From Boseongicola aestuarii (GTDB taxonomy: Bacteria > Pseudomonadota > Alphaproteobacteria > Rhodobacterales > Rhodobacteraceae), in contig NZ_FXXQ01000003.1 of NCBI RefSeq assembly GCF_900184815.1, positions 1 to 64,000 of the forward strand: a DNA stretch of 64,000 nucleotides, in the 5' to 3' direction. Each line of letters opens with the position of its first letter. Position 1 is the first letter of the stretch. A model generated the notes under the pieces. That model had not been told where the DNA came from and did no database searches. It saw nothing but the letters and a program-made list of their open reading frames with translations. The translations under genes and the position numbers were made by a program. Of this stretch, positions 45,988 to 55,760 are shown in pieces.

Positions 45988-47249
45988 GTACTCGCGTCGA
46001 ACGGCTTCCTTCTTATGCGATTTTTGCCGGCGTGCTGGCGGCGGCAGGATTGCCGATTTATATCCATGCGCCGAAATACTTCGTGGATGAATACGGAGTG
46101 AGTCTGGCGGCGCTGGGCGCTGTGTTGTTTGGGTTGCGCTTGTTCGATGTGGTGCAGGACCCGGCGCTTGGGTGGTTGAGTCGTCGTTTTGGCGCTTGGC
46201 GCAAAGGTTCGGTCGCGTTCGCCGGATTGGTTATGGCACTGGCGATGGTGGGATTGTTCGCAGTCGCGCCACCGATTGCGCCTGTGGCGTGGTTTGCGCT
46301 GACGCTGGCGCTTTTGTTTTCGGCATTCAGTTTCCTGACGATCACCTTCTATGCCCAAGGGGTCCAAAAGGCCGGAGAAATGGGCGGCGAGGACGGTCAT
46401 GTGCGGCTGGCGACTTGGCGAGAGTCGGGGGCGTTGATCGGCATATCTTTGGCGGCGGTTCTGCCAGTGGCGCTGGTCACGGTGACTGGTGCGCCATTTG
46501 CGCTGTTTGCGGTCTTGTTTGCTGGCGCAGCGGCGGTGGCCGTCTATGCAATGCGTGCAGAGTGGCGTGCCGGTGGAACGGTCGACGGCATTGGCTTTCG
46601 GCCAATTCTGAGCGATCCCTTGGCGCGGAAGCTTTTGCTGATCGCGTTACTTAACGCCACGCCGGTTGCTGTAACGTCGACACTTTTCCTGTTTTTCGTG
46701 GAAAGCCGTTTAGGTGCGGTCGGCTGGGAAGGACCGCTTTTGTTGTTGTTTTTCCTTGCGGCTGCAGCGTCTGCCCCTGTTTGGGGAAAGGTCGCCGGTC
46801 AGATCGGTGCAAAGCGCGCGCTGCTTGTGGGAATGGCGCTGGCGATTGCCTCGTTTGGATGCGCGGCCTTCCTGGGGACCGGGGATACGCTTGCATTTGC
46901 GTTGATCTGCATAGCGTCAGGGGCTGCTCTTGGGGCGGATATGACCTTGTTGCCCGCGATCTTTGCGCGGCGCATGTCGGACATAGCTCCGGAAGCGGCA
47001 GAGGGCTTTGGCCTTTGGTCGTTCGTTTCGAAATTTACCCTTGCGTTTGCGGCTGTGTTTCTCTTGCCGTTGCTTGAGGCATCCGGGTTTGAGCCGGGAA
47101 TGACACAAGGCGCTTCCGAGGACGCGCTATTCACTTTGACATTGATGTATGCCGTTTTGCCCTGTGTTTTGAAGTTGGTGGCGATGGCGCTTTTGGCGCT
47201 GACACCGATTGACCGCAGCTATGCAGAACCGGCCTTGCTGGAGACCTGA
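45984..47249 (+). CDS. MFS transporter (GPH/melibiose-like)
   Basis: A 421-aa inner-membrane protein with about twelve helices, of the MFS_2 type, with the loop motif VVQDPALGWLSRRFG at about 52-66. Its ATG overlaps the stop of the DUF1365 gene (ATGA) and AAGGAGG is perfectly placed before it. It belongs to the same presumed RpoE-linked operon. The substrate is unknown; lipid flipping or export is a reasonable guess from context only. Confidence 0.88.
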   Translation: MSTRVERLPSYAIFAGVLAAAGLPIYIHAPKYFVDEYGVSLAALGAVLFGLRLFDVVQDPALGWLSRRFGAWRKGSVAFAGLVMALAMVGLFAVAPPIAPVAWFALTLALLFSAFSFLTITFYAQGVQKAGEMGGEDGHVRLATWRESGALIGISLAAVLPVALVTVTGAPFALFAVLFAGAAAVAVYAMRAEWRAGGTVDGIGFRPILSDPLARKLLLIALLNATPVAVTSTLFLFFVESRLGAVGWEGPLLLLFFLAAAASAPVWGKVAGQIGAKRALLVGMALAIASFGCAAFLGTGDTLAFALICIASGAALGADMTLLPAIFARRMSDIAPEAAEGFGLWSFVSKFTLAFAAVFLLPLLEASGFEPGMTQGASEDALFTLTLMYAVLPCVLKLVAMALLALTPIDRSYAEPALLET

Positions 47250-47252
47250 CGG

Positions 47253-47843
47253 ATGGACATCTTTCTGGGCGTTCTTATTGGATTTGCTATCGTGCTTGCG
47301 GCAATTGTCGCGAAGTCGCGGTTTCTGGATTTTACGGCGCAGACGCCTGAAGATTACACCGGAAACACACCGGATTTCGACATTCGCGAACATCTGAACG
47401 GGCGCATTGCCTGCGAGGGCGTTATCTATGGGCCAACGGGGCGGGTCTCGTCGCGTTTTGTGGCCGAATTCTTTGCCGAGTGGGATGGAAACGAGGGCCG
47501 AATGTCAGAGCATTTCCGCTATGACAGTGGCGTTGAGCAGGACCGCGAGTGGCGGCTGTCCTTGTCTGAGACAGGGCGTATTCGTGCGGATGCGGCTGAC
47601 CTTGTCGGGGTCGGCAGCGGTCAGCAGATGGGGTCGGGCGTGTGTCTGAACTATACGATCAAACTGCCCGAAAGCGCGGGCGGGCATTCACTGGATGTGG
47701 TTGATTGGATGTATCTTGTTGAGAATGGCACGATCATCAACCGCAGCCAGTTCCGAAAGTTCGGTATCAAGGTTGCGGAGCTGGTCGCCACCATGCGGCC
47801 GATCGAGAGCGCTCAGATTGATGGACAGAAAGACGCAGCATGA
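47253..47843 (+). CDS. DUF3833 protein, membrane-anchored
   Basis: The 196-aa protein has one N-terminal membrane helix (MDIFLGVLIGFAIVLAAIV) followed by the DUF3833 domain: FDIREHLNGRIACEGVIYG at about 42-60, a beta-rich middle and a C-terminal NRSQFRKFGIKVAELVATM. It would face the periplasm. It lies 3 bases after the MFS gene, and its stop overlaps the start of the next gene. The family travels with the neighbouring genes; the function is not known. Confidence 0.87.
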   Translation: MDIFLGVLIGFAIVLAAIVAKSRFLDFTAQTPEDYTGNTPDFDIREHLNGRIACEGVIYGPTGRVSSRFVAEFFAEWDGNEGRMSEHFRYDSGVEQDREWRLSLSETGRIRADAADLVGVGSGQQMGSGVCLNYTIKLPESAGGHSLDVVDWMYLVENGTIINRSQFRKFGIKVAELVATMRPIESAQIDGQKDAA

Positions 47844-48571
47844 AGAATTGGAACGGTAAGCGGTATTGGATCGTTGGTGCATCTGCCGGACTGGGGCGCG
47901 AGGTTGCGCGCCAGATCAGCCAGATGGGCGCCGAGGTGATCCTGAGTGCACGCAATGAAGTTGATCTGAACGCTTTGGCGGCCGAATTGCCGGGTAAATC
48001 CACAGTTGTCCCGATGGATATAGCAAACGACGAGAGCGTCGCAGAGGCAGCGTTGGCTGCGGGCGAGGTCGATGGCCTGGTCTTTCTGGCCGGAGTCTAT
48101 TGGTCCTTCGGTTCGGCGGCGTGGGAGCCTGAGCACGCTGTGAAGATGATCGATATCAACCTGACAGGTGCGTTTCGCGTCCTCGGGCATGTTGTCCCGA
48201 AAATGGTCGAGCGCGACTCGGGGCATATTGTGTTCACTGGTTCGCTGTCTGGATTCCGTGGCTTGCCGAAAGCCGTGGGATACGGTGCGTCGAAGGCTGG
48301 TTTGATGTCCCTCGCCGAAACGATGTATGCAGATTTACGCAAGACAGGTGTGCAGGTGCAGTTGATCAACCCTGGCTTCGTGAAAACCCGCCTGACCGAC
48401 AAGAACGACTACAAGATGCCATTCCTGATGGAGCCGGAATACGCCGCGCGTCAGTTTGTTGAGCATATGGGCACCGACCGATTTGCTAAGAATTATCCGA
48501 CGCTTTTCAGTTCAGCCCTTCGGTTCACGCAATTCCTGCCGGACTGGATTTATTACCGCCTGTTTGGCTAG
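47840..48571 (+). CDS. Short-chain dehydrogenase/reductase (SDR)
   Basis: The 243-aa NAD(P) oxidoreductase has the cofactor motif GASAGLGREVA at about 13-23, the serine in FTGSLSG and the catalytic YGASK at about 147-151. The C-terminus is membrane-friendly (FTQFLPDWIYYRLFG). It is the last gene of the presumed RpoE-linked operon, overlapping the DUF3833 stop (ATGA), and converges with a four-base overlap on the next operon. Substrate unknown. Confidence 0.9.
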   Translation: MKNWNGKRYWIVGASAGLGREVARQISQMGAEVILSARNEVDLNALAAELPGKSTVVPMDIANDESVAEAALAAGEVDGLVFLAGVYWSFGSAAWEPEHAVKMIDINLTGAFRVLGHVVPKMVERDSGHIVFTGSLSGFRGLPKAVGYGASKAGLMSLAETMYADLRKTGVQVQLINPGFVKTRLTDKNDYKMPFLMEPEYAARQFVEHMGTDRFAKNYPTLFSSALRFTQFLPDWIYYRLFG

Positions 48572-49860
48572 ATCCCAAGTCGGTCGCGTAGCGAATACCA
48601 GGTCATCCCAAGAGTGAGCAGCGGAAGGCGCGCATGTTTTCCACCGGGGAACTTGCCTGTCGGGAGCTTTGACAGAAGTTCGAAACGGGCGGCTTCGCCT
48701 GCGATGGCTTCGGCGATAACTTTGCCTGCAAGTCCCGTGATCGCGACGCCGTGACCCGAAAAACCCGCAGCGGCAATTACACCCGGTTTGACCGTCGAAA
48801 TAAAGGGCAGGCGTGTCATCGTGATGCCGAGTGTTCCGCCCCAATGGTAGTCGATTTGCACGCCTTTCAGGGTCGGGAAAAGCTTTTCCATTCGGGCGCG
48901 CAAGGCAGTCATAATGTCAGTGGGGAAGCCGAGTGTATAACTTTCGCGGCCTCCGAACAGCAGCCGCCTATCTTCGGAAAGACGGAAGTAATTCACGACG
49001 AAACGGTCGTCCGCAACAGCGATATCCTTGGTCAGAACTTCGTTGGCCCGATCCCCCAGCGGTTCGGTGGCGGCGATGAACGAGTTGATGGGCATAACCC
49101 GTGAGGACACATCGGGCATGAGGTCAGGCATGTAGCCGTTGCCCGCAAGAACGATGTGATCAGCGGTCACGATCCCCAGATTAGTGATCAGGCGTCCGGT
49201 TTCCACGCTGGTCGCTTCTGTCAGTTCAAAGATACGCGCTCCTGCGGCTTCGGCGCCTCTTGCGAGGCCCAACGCATAGCGCAGGGGGTGGATGTGACCC
49301 GCATCCCAGTCAAGCACACCACCACGATAGCCCTTGCTTGGGCAGATTGCCTGGAAGGCCTCGGCGTCGAGGTATTCGGTGTCATAGTCGTAGTTTGTCC
49401 GGAGCCAGTCGGCATAGTCGCGCCAGTCGTGTGCCTCGCTGTCGGACCATACGCCATGAAGCACACCGGGTTTATACATTGCATCCGGCGCATGGATTGC
49501 GGCGAGGTCCCGCGTGAGGGCCTTGGCCTCAACGGTGAGGTCCCAAAGTGTGCGGGCTACTTGCGGTGAGACGCGCTTTTGCAGCCAGTCCTGCCATTGG
49601 TTCCACCCTGTGCCGACTTGCCCGCCGTTGCGGCCAGACGCACCAAAGCCGACCCGGTGAGCGTCAATGACAACGACATCCAGGCCCCTTTGTGCGGCAT
49701 GAAGCGCTGTCGACAGGCCAGTGTATCCTGCGCCAACAATCGCGACATCGGCACGAATGTCGCCATCAAGCGGAGGGCGCTTTTGGCTAAGGTCAGCCGT
49801 CGCTGCATACCAGCTTGCCGGATACGCGCCGGGCTTGTCGTTGCGGTAGAGCGGGTTCAT
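48568..49860 (-). CDS. puuB: FAD-dependent oxidoreductase, gamma-glutamylputrescine oxidase-like
   Basis: Would oxidise gamma-glutamylputrescine to the aminobutyraldehyde with release of ammonia and peroxide. The 430-aa protein has the FAD motif VAIVGAGYTGLSTALHAA at about 38-55, GASGRNGGQVGTGWN, and the C-terminal GVAITGLAGKVIAEA. The family (DAO fold) includes PuuB and other amine oxidases. It follows the glutamine-synthetase-like gene closely, which favours PuuB, but the exact amine is inferred. Confidence 0.85.
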   Translation of the reverse strand: MNPLYRNDKPGAYPASWYAATADLSQKRPPLDGDIRADVAIVGAGYTGLSTALHAAQRGLDVVVIDAHRVGFGASGRNGGQVGTGWNQWQDWLQKRVSPQVARTLWDLTVEAKALTRDLAAIHAPDAMYKPGVLHGVWSDSEAHDWRDYADWLRTNYDYDTEYLDAEAFQAICPSKGYRGGVLDWDAGHIHPLRYALGLARGAEAAGARIFELTEATSVETGRLITNLGIVTADHIVLAGNGYMPDLMPDVSSRVMPINSFIAATEPLGDRANEVLTKDIAVADDRFVVNYFRLSEDRRLLFGGRESYTLGFPTDIMTALRARMEKLFPTLKGVQIDYHWGGTLGITMTRLPFISTVKPGVIAAAGFSGHGVAITGLAGKVIAEAIAGEAARFELLSKLPTGKFPGGKHARLPLLTLGMTWYSLRDRLGI

Positions 49861-49865
49861 GCCGG

Positions 49866-51224
49866 TCAGACGTTCAAGAGGAGGTGTTCGCGCTCCCAGG
49901 GGCTGATGACTTGCAGGAACTCTTCGTATTCGGTGAGTTTGACGATTTCGTAGACGCGGCAGAATTCTTCGCCGAGAACCTCTCGAAATGGCTTGGCCTC
50001 GGAAAACTTGTCGAATGCGTCGAATATGCCGCGCGGAATTTCTTCTTCCGCGTCGTAGGCGTCGCCTTTGTATTCTTCCTTAGGCTCGATCCCTTCGACC
50101 ATCCCGAGGTAGCCACATGCAAGCGAGGCGGCAATCCCGAGGTATGGGTTGCAGTCCATACCCGGAAGTCGGTTTTCAACCCGGCGGGCCTGGGCGCCCG
50201 AGACGGGAACGCGGATGGCCGTCGTGCGATTGTCGCGTGCCCATTCGAGGTTGATCGGGGCAGCGTTATCTTTGACATAGCGGCGGAACGAGTTGACGTA
50301 TGGAGCGAACAAGGGCGTCGCGGCGGGGATATAGCGCTGAAGGCCACCGATGAAGTGCATGAACTCGGGAGTTTCGTTGCCGTCCTTGTCGGAGAAGATG
50401 TTCTCGCCAGTTTCGGTTGAAATGACGGAATGGTGTATGTGCATCGCCGAACCGGGCTCGGTCTGGATTGGCTTGGCCATGAAGGTAGCGAAGCATTCAT
50501 GGCGCAACGCGGCTTCACGAATGAGACGCTTGAAGTAGAACACCTCGTCGGCGAGTCTTACCGGACTTCCGTGGCGCAGGTTGATTTCAAGCTGTCCAGC
50601 GCCGCCTTCCTGAGTGATCCCGTCGATTTCAAATCCCTGCGCTTCCGCGAAATCGTAGATGTCGTCGATGACTGGGCCGAACTCGTCCACGGCTGAGATT
50701 GAATAGGCCTGACGCGCGGCGGCGGGCCGCCCGGAGCGTCCTACCATAGCGCGGATTTCCTGACCGGGATCGGTGTTGCGGGCGACGAGGTAGAATTCCA
50801 TTTCGGGCGCGACGATGGGCTTCCATCCACGGGCAAGATAGAGATCAACAACTCGCTTCAGGACATTGCGCGGTGCAAACGAGACAGCTTCACCTGATTT
50901 GGTAAAGGCGTCATGGATGACTTGAAGCGTCCAGTCGGCGGTCCAGGGTGCTGCTGTTGCCGTCGTCATATCAGGGGAGAGAACCATGTCGGGCTCGGTG
51001 AAACCCTCTTCGCCCGCGGCTTCACCCCAACCGCCGGTGATGGTCTGAAAGAAGATCGAGTTCGGCAGATAGAATTGCTTTTGGGTCGCGTATTTCGACG
51101 CTGGCATGGCTTTGCCGCGCGCAATGCCGGAGAGGTCGGATATGATGCACTCGACTTCGTCAGGCCGATTGCCCTTCAGGTACTTGACCGCGGAGTCGGG
51201 GAGTTTGTCCATCCAGTCAGCCAT
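49866..51224 (-). CDS. puuA: Glutamine synthetase-family protein, gamma-glutamylpolyamine synthetase-like
   Basis: ATP-dependent ligase joining glutamate to an amine. The 452-aa protein has the beta-grasp N-terminus (about 15-105) and the catalytic barrel with APEMEFYLV, EGGAGQLEINLRHG and the metal-binding His in SAMHIHHSV, plus the ATP-binding NRLPGMDCNPYLGIAAS. It lacks the adenylation loop features of GlnA. The start overlaps the amidotransferase stop by 8 bases, and puuB follows. PuuA-type activity fits the context; the substrate amine is not proven. Confidence 0.88.
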   Translation of the reverse strand: MADWMDKLPDSAVKYLKGNRPDEVECIISDLSGIARGKAMPASKYATQKQFYLPNSIFFQTITGGWGEAAGEEGFTEPDMVLSPDMTTATAAPWTADWTLQVIHDAFTKSGEAVSFAPRNVLKRVVDLYLARGWKPIVAPEMEFYLVARNTDPGQEIRAMVGRSGRPAAARQAYSISAVDEFGPVIDDIYDFAEAQGFEIDGITQEGGAGQLEINLRHGSPVRLADEVFYFKRLIREAALRHECFATFMAKPIQTEPGSAMHIHHSVISTETGENIFSDKDGNETPEFMHFIGGLQRYIPAATPLFAPYVNSFRRYVKDNAAPINLEWARDNRTTAIRVPVSGAQARRVENRLPGMDCNPYLGIAASLACGYLGMVEGIEPKEEYKGDAYDAEEEIPRGIFDAFDKFSEAKPFREVLGEEFCRVYEIVKLTEYEEFLQVISPWEREHLLLNV

Positions 51225-51903
51225 TGTCGTTTCCCTTGAAAAAATTGGCGATGCGCTCGGCCATTTGTGAATTATCGGTGGGTTTGCTTAGTTTCGCGCG
51301 GCTTTCGGCGATTCTGTCGTCCGGCACCACACCGGGCGCGCGTATCTCCAGAAGCATTTCAATGTCACGCGTCTGGAATTCAGGGTGTGGCTGAACCGAC
51401 ATCGCGCGGCCTTTGTAGGCGAAGGCTGCGTGTTTGCAGAAGTCACTTGTTGCGATGGTCCGTGCATCGGGCGGCGGTGTCGTGACCTGGTCCTGGTGCC
51501 AAGCATTCATGGCCAATGTCGTGCCATCCTCGAACCGATAGTCCACATTTCCGACCGACCAGCCGTGTTCGAATTTCTCGGAATGTCCGCCGAGGGCTTC
51601 GGCCATGATCTGATGCCCAAAGCAGATCCCAACTATCGGGACATTGGCCGCGTAGATCTTGCGGATAAACTCTTCAAGGCGTGGGATGAATGGCAGTTCA
51701 TTATAGGTGCCATGTCGGGAGCCGGAAATGAGCCATCCATCGGCATCGTTGACCGAGTCCGGGAACTCCATGTCGACGACGCTCCAGGTTTTGAAGGTGA
51801 ATCCGTGTCCGGCAAGCATTTCGGCATAGAGCATACTGTAGTCGCGCAGAGGCGCGCCGTCGCGCTGTGCGAAGTGGCCGCTTTGAAGAATGCCGATCAG
51901 CAT
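51217..51903 (-). CDS. Class I glutamine amidotransferase-like protein
   Basis: The 228-aa protein has the nucleophile elbow GICFGHQIMAEAL (Cys at about 94) and the His-Glu pair in VQPHPEF near 171. A free-standing domain of this type beside puuA and puuB may hydrolyse gamma-glutamyl amides, like PuuD, although PuuD itself belongs to a related family. First gene of the operon. Two TTTGATCA motifs lie upstream. The reaction is inferred from context. Confidence 0.85.
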   Translation of the reverse strand: MLIGILQSGHFAQRDGAPLRDYSMLYAEMLAGHGFTFKTWSVVDMEFPDSVNDADGWLISGSRHGTYNELPFIPRLEEFIRKIYAANVPIVGICFGHQIMAEALGGHSEKFEHGWSVGNVDYRFEDGTTLAMNAWHQDQVTTPPPDARTIATSDFCKHAAFAYKGRAMSVQPHPEFQTRDIEMLLEIRAPGVVPDDRIAESRAKLSKPTDNSQMAERIANFFKGNDNG

Positions 51904-51965
51904 GAAACACCGGAAAATTGGATTGGAGAGAACCTAGCTTTGAGCGCATGCGCCCGCAAGCATAA

Positions 51966-51996
51966 TTTGATCAAATTAATTGAAGCAGTGATCAAA
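51966..51996 (-). promoter_or_regulatory. Paired TTTGATCA motifs upstream of the putrescine-type operon
   Basis: TTTGATCA at 51966-51973 and TGATCAAA at 51989-51996 form a perfect dyad; the first is part of the 10-bp palindrome TTTGATCAAA (51966-51975). They lie 63-93 bases before the amidotransferase start, a fitting operator position. Confidence 0.45.
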
Positions 51997-51997
51997 A

Positions 51998-52029
51998 TGA
52001 AAAACGCGCCCCCGCGGGACGGAGGCGCG
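51998..52029 (-). terminator. Rho-independent terminator of petABC
   Basis: On the minus strand CGCGCCTCC pairs with GGGGGCGCG (52005-52029, one G-U) and is followed by TTTTTCATTTT. It starts 21 bases after the petC stop. Confidence 0.85.
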
Positions 52030-52049
52030 CTTCAAATAGTCGACCGAGG

Positions 52050-52850
52050 TTACTCGGCCGGCGTTGTGCCTTTACCTTTGAGCGGTGCCCAGATGCGCTT
52101 GTTTGTAAGATACAAGAGCACGCTGAAGATTGTCAGGAACAGAACCGCGATAAAGCCAGCTTCTTTGCGGGCGTTTTGCTTTGGCTCTGCCGTCCACATC
52201 AGGAAGGCGGCAACGTCCTGTGCCTGTTGCTCAACGGTGGCTTGGGTGCCGTCTTCATACTCGACGTCGTCGCCCCAAAGTGGCGGACCCATTGCAAGGT
52301 AACCGCCAGCGTAGGTGTCGTTTCCATAGAGAACGACGCCGGCTTCTTCGCGCTCAGAACCGTTGTAGCTCGACAGAAGCGAAGCAATATATTCAGCACC
52401 ACCCATGCCTTTGAACAGCTGGTTGATACCAAGGCCATATGGTCCATGGAAGCCCGCGCGTGCTTTTGCCATCAGGGAAAGGTCGGGCGCGTTTTCAAGG
52501 CCGGACTTTGGGAAGTGGTCAGTCGGTGTGGCAGGACGGAAATCGTCGATTACCGGGTCGAACACTTCGTAGAATTCGGCATAGGCGCGTACCTGATCGT
52601 CGGGGAGATCTGGACCTCCCGAGTCACCGAGCGTGCGGAACGGCACGTACTGAAGGCCGTGACAGGCTGAACAGATTTCAGTGTAGACCTGAAGCCCGCG
52701 CTGAAGCTGCATTTGGTCAAAAGTGCCAAACGGACCTTCAAACGAGAAGTCATAGTCATCGACGTGACCAGCGGCACCGGCTGCGTAGGCAGCGCCACCG
52801 GCGACAAGGCCGAGTGCGGTCAGAGCGGAAAGTGTGATCTTGCGGATCAT
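52050..52850 (-). CDS. petC: Cytochrome c1 of the bc1 complex
   Basis: Haem subunit that passes electrons from the Rieske protein to cytochrome c. The 266-aa precursor has a signal peptide ([19 protein letters not shown], cleavage near AYA), the haem motif CSACH at about 58-62, an axial Met probably in YLAMGPPLW, and a C-terminal membrane anchor ([14 protein letters not shown]). Two ATGs are 6 bases apart; the second (52850) stands 9 bases from AAGGA, the first (52856) only 3. Last gene of the operon. Confidence 0.95.
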   Translation of the reverse strand: MIRKITLSALTALGLVAGGAAYAAGAAGHVDDYDFSFEGPFGTFDQMQLQRGLQVYTEICSACHGLQYVPFRTLGDSGGPDLPDDQVRAYAEFYEVFDPVIDDFRPATPTDHFPKSGLENAPDLSLMAKARAGFHGPYGLGINQLFKGMGGAEYIASLLSSYNGSEREEAGVVLYGNDTYAGGYLAMGPPLWGDDVEYEDGTQATVEQQAQDVAAFLMWTAEPKQNARKEAGFIAVLFLTIFSVLLYLTNKRIWAPLKGKGTTPAE

Positions 52851-52864
52851 TGTCATTGTTCCTT

Positions 52865-54211
52865 TCATTCCGCCGGAGTGGCTTCGGCAGCACCGGCACC
52901 ACCATTTTTCGCGGCTTTGTGGGCCTCGAAGTCGGCTTCGATGGTTTCCGGCTGTGGCAGTGGTTTTTCGATGACGCCGAGCAGTGGCAGGATCACCAGG
53001 AAATAGGCGAACCAGTATGCCGAGGCGATCAGCGACAGCGTCGCGTAGGGTTCTTCTGCCGGCATGGCGCCAAGCCACATCAGGAAGAAGAAGTCTACTA
53101 CCAACAGCCAGAACCACCATTTGAACATCGGGCGATATTTGCCCGAGCGCACGGAGGACGTGTCGAGCCATGGGGCCAGTGCCATAACAACGATTGCGCC
53201 GAACATCGCGATCACGCCGAAGAACTTGGCGTCGATGATGCCTCCGGTGAGGAAGTTCGCAGCGATTACGACCCATACGTCGCCGGTGAAGGCGCGCAGG
53301 ATCGCGTAGAATGGCAGGAAGTACCATTCGGGAACGATGTGCGCTGGCGTCGCGAGCGGGTTCGCTTCGATGTAGTTATCGGGGTGGCCGAGGTAGTTCG
53401 GCATGAACCCGACAATTGCAAAGAACACTGCAAGGATAACTGCAAGCGCGAAAAGGTCCTTGATGACGTAGTAAGGCCAGAACGGGACCGTATCCTTCGC
53501 AGCGTCTTCTTTCGACGTGCGACGCACTTCGACACCGGTCGGGTTGTTGTTGCCCGTGGTGTGGAAGGCCCAGATGTGCACGACAACGAGGCCGACAATC
53601 AGGAACGGCAGGAGGTAGTGCAGCGAGAAGAAGCGGTTCAGTGTGGCGTTGTCCACTGCCGGCCCACCTTGTAGCCATGTCAGGAGCGCATCGCCCACGA
53701 ATGGGATCGCGCCAAAAAGACCAGTGATCACGGTGGCGCCCCAGAAGGACATCTGACCCCACGGCAGAACGTAGCCCATAAAGGCTGTGCCCATCATAAG
53801 AACGAAGATCAGGATGCCGATGATCCATGTAACTTCGCGTGGTTCTTTATACGAGCCATAGTAGAGGCCACGGAAGATGTGAGCGTAAACCGCGATGAAG
53901 AACAGAGATGCACCGTTCATGTGCAAGTACCGCAGCATGTAGCCACCGTTTACGTTGCGCATGATGTGCTCAACGCTTGCAAAGGCCATATCAACGTGGG
54001 GGGTATAGTGCATTGCAAGCACGATACCGGTGATGATTTGCAGTGCGAGGCAGAAGGTCAAGACGATACCCCAGATCCACATCCAGTTCAGGTTCTTGGG
54101 TGTGGGGATCATCAGTGTGTCATAGAGCAATCCGACAACAGGCAGGCGGCGGTGCAGCCACTTTTCGCCACCGGTTTTCGGTTCGTAGTGGTCGTGAGGA
54201 ATTCCGGCCAT
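52865..54211 (-). CDS. petB: Cytochrome b of the bc1 complex
   Basis: Central membrane subunit with two b haems and the quinol/quinone sites. The 448-aa protein has about eight helices, paired His ligands ([10 protein letters not shown] region, then [13 protein letters not shown], and [20 protein letters not shown]), the Qo-site motif PEWYFLP and a C-terminal charged tail. The length matches the undivided bacterial cytochrome b. It lies 11 bases after petA and 14 before petC. Confidence 0.97.
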   Translation of the reverse strand: MAGIPHDHYEPKTGGEKWLHRRLPVVGLLYDTLMIPTPKNLNWMWIWGIVLTFCLALQIITGIVLAMHYTPHVDMAFASVEHIMRNVNGGYMLRYLHMNGASLFFIAVYAHIFRGLYYGSYKEPREVTWIIGILIFVLMMGTAFMGYVLPWGQMSFWGATVITGLFGAIPFVGDALLTWLQGGPAVDNATLNRFFSLHYLLPFLIVGLVVVHIWAFHTTGNNNPTGVEVRRTSKEDAAKDTVPFWPYYVIKDLFALAVILAVFFAIVGFMPNYLGHPDNYIEANPLATPAHIVPEWYFLPFYAILRAFTGDVWVVIAANFLTGGIIDAKFFGVIAMFGAIVVMALAPWLDTSSVRSGKYRPMFKWWFWLLVVDFFFLMWLGAMPAEEPYATLSLIASAYWFAYFLVILPLLGVIEKPLPQPETIEADFEAHKAAKNGGAGAAEATPAE

Positions 54212-54222
54212 CTTTCTCTCCT

Positions 54223-54780
54223 TTATCCGAGGACGATTGTTGTTTCGTCAGCAAATACTGCCTGAGGGACCAACAGGTTCTCGGGGGCGGGGCCGCGACG
54301 AATGCGTCCGGACGTATCGTAGTGCGATCCATGGCATGGGCAGAACCAGCCACCGAAGTCGCCGGCGTCGCCAAGCGGGACGCAGCCAAGGTGCGTACAT
54401 ACGCCGACCTGAACGAGCCATTCGCCGCTTTCGTCAAGCGCGCGGTTCTCGTCGGTGGCAGGCACGTCACCAAGGTTGTTGTTGCGGGCAATCGGATCCG
54501 GCAGGTCAGCCAGATCAACGTCGCGCGCCGCGGCGATCTCTTCTTCGGTGCGGCGGCGGATAAATACTGGTTTGCCGAGCCAGAGCACGGTCAGTTGCGA
54601 TCCGGGGTCAAGGTCGCCAACATCTACGCGAATAGATGAAAGTGCCTGAACGTCCGCGGACGGGTTCATCTGGTTCACAAGCGGCCATACGGCGGCGCCT
54701 GTTGCGACGACACCTGCGCCACCTGTAGCGTAATACAGGAAGTCCCGGCGTGTGCCTTCGTGATCATCTGCGTGCGACAC
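54223..54780 (-). CDS. petA: Rieske iron-sulfur protein of the bc1 complex
   Basis: Carries the 2Fe-2S cluster between quinol and cytochrome c1. From the GTG at 54780 the protein has 185 aa: an N-terminal twin-arginine-type segment ([14 protein letters not shown]) that stays as membrane anchor, and the cluster motifs CTHLGC and CPCHGSHYD. The ATG four codons upstream (54792) is possible, but the GTG gives the usual N-terminus and has GGAGA at good spacing. First gene of petABC. Confidence 0.96.
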   Translation of the reverse strand: MSHADDHEGTRRDFLYYATGGAGVVATGAAVWPLVNQMNPSADVQALSSIRVDVGDLDPGSQLTVLWLGKPVFIRRRTEEEIAAARDVDLADLPDPIARNNNLGDVPATDENRALDESGEWLVQVGVCTHLGCVPLGDAGDFGGWFCPCHGSHYDTSGRIRRGPAPENLLVPQAVFADETTIVLG

Positions 54781-54823
54781 GAGTCTCTCCATTCTTATCG
54801 GGGCCCTTGATGCCCACCTCGAC

Positions 54824-54844
54824 CGGGCGGAAAGAATCCGCCCG
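54824..54844 (-). repeat. Stem-loop in the petA leader
   Basis: CGGGCGGA at 54824-54831 and TCCGCCCG at 54837-54844 form a perfect 8-bp stem with a 5-base loop, between the promoter and the petA start. No U-run follows, so it is a leader stem rather than a terminator. Confidence 0.5.
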
Positions 54845-54855
54845 TTTGATGGGGT

Positions 54856-54884
54856 TATCTACCGTCCTGATCTTTAGTCGTCCA
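54856..54884 (-). promoter_or_regulatory. Candidate sigma-70 promoter of petABC
   Basis: On the minus strand TGGACG (54884-54879) and TAGATA (54861-54856) are 17 bases apart, each matching four or five consensus positions. The start of transcription would lie about 70 bases before the petA GTG. Confidence 0.5.
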
Positions 54885-55037
54885 GCGGACAATCGGGCGC
54901 AGTCCGCTAAAGAAAAGCAAATCAAGACAAAGATTTGACCTCATTGACCCCAAACCACGTCAGTTTGTCGCAGATTTCAAGATGACTCACCACTGTCGCC
55001 GATAAGAAATGTGCCCGCACAGCCATGTTTCCGCGAC

Positions 55038-55640
55038 TCATGCGGGGACGGTCGCCAGCATGGAATCCCGTTTGGCAAAAGTTTCGTACCACGTGGCAAG
55101 CGACGTATGGCCGTCGCGCCAGTTTCGGTCCGCGTTTCGCAGATCAAGGTAGCCAAGCGAGCAAGCGACGGAAATCTGTCCCATGGTCACGTTGCCCTGC
55201 AGATGGCTCATCCAGCGATCGTCCAGAACATCAAGCGCTCGCGCGATTTTGGACCATTGACCCTCGACCCATTCATCGAACCGTTTCTCCTCGGGGCGCA
55301 AACGCCATTCATAGGCCATCAGAAGCGCAGCATCGATGATACCCTCGCCCAAGGCTTCCAGCGTCAGAACTTCGTAGAGGCGGGTTTTCGGATAGAAGTG
55401 ACCCCCTGAGATGTCATCGAGATAGCGGCAGATCACGCGGCTGTCGTAAATGGCCGGACCGTCGTCACGCAAGAGTGCAGGCACCTTTCCCAGCGGATTC
55501 ACGTGGATGGTTTCGTCATTGGGAGCCAGTGGCGTGCCGCTGCCTGGCACGAAGGGCACTTGATCGATCAGACCGCTTTCGCGCAGAAGGACCTCGACTT
55601 TGCGCACATAAGGCGACGTTGAGCTGTGCATAAGTTTCAT
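55038..55640 (-). CDS. Glutathione S-transferase family protein
   Basis: The 200-aa protein has the thioredoxin-like N-terminal domain (MKLMHSSTSPYVRKVEVLL, with Ser/Tyr near the usual active-site position; then NPLGKVPALL and YDSRVICRYLD) and an all-helical C-terminal domain. It probably binds glutathione; a detoxification or reductase role cannot be specified. The ATG at 55640 gives the normal N-terminus; the frame is open to 55667. Confidence 0.9.
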   Translation of the reverse strand: MKLMHSSTSPYVRKVEVLLRESGLIDQVPFVPGSGTPLAPNDETIHVNPLGKVPALLRDDGPAIYDSRVICRYLDDISGGHFYPKTRLYEVLTLEALGEGIIDAALLMAYEWRLRPEEKRFDEWVEGQWSKIARALDVLDDRWMSHLQGNVTMGQISVACSLGYLDLRNADRNWRDGHTSLATWYETFAKRDSMLATVPA

Positions 55641-55760
55641 GAAATCGACTCCGAATGACGTTTCCATGCACCTTCGTTTGGTCCGTCGCGAAGGTCAACG
55701 CGCCAAGGGACCGGACCCGCCGAGGCGGACCCGGTGACATTTAGTTCGGCCCGGCGCCGA

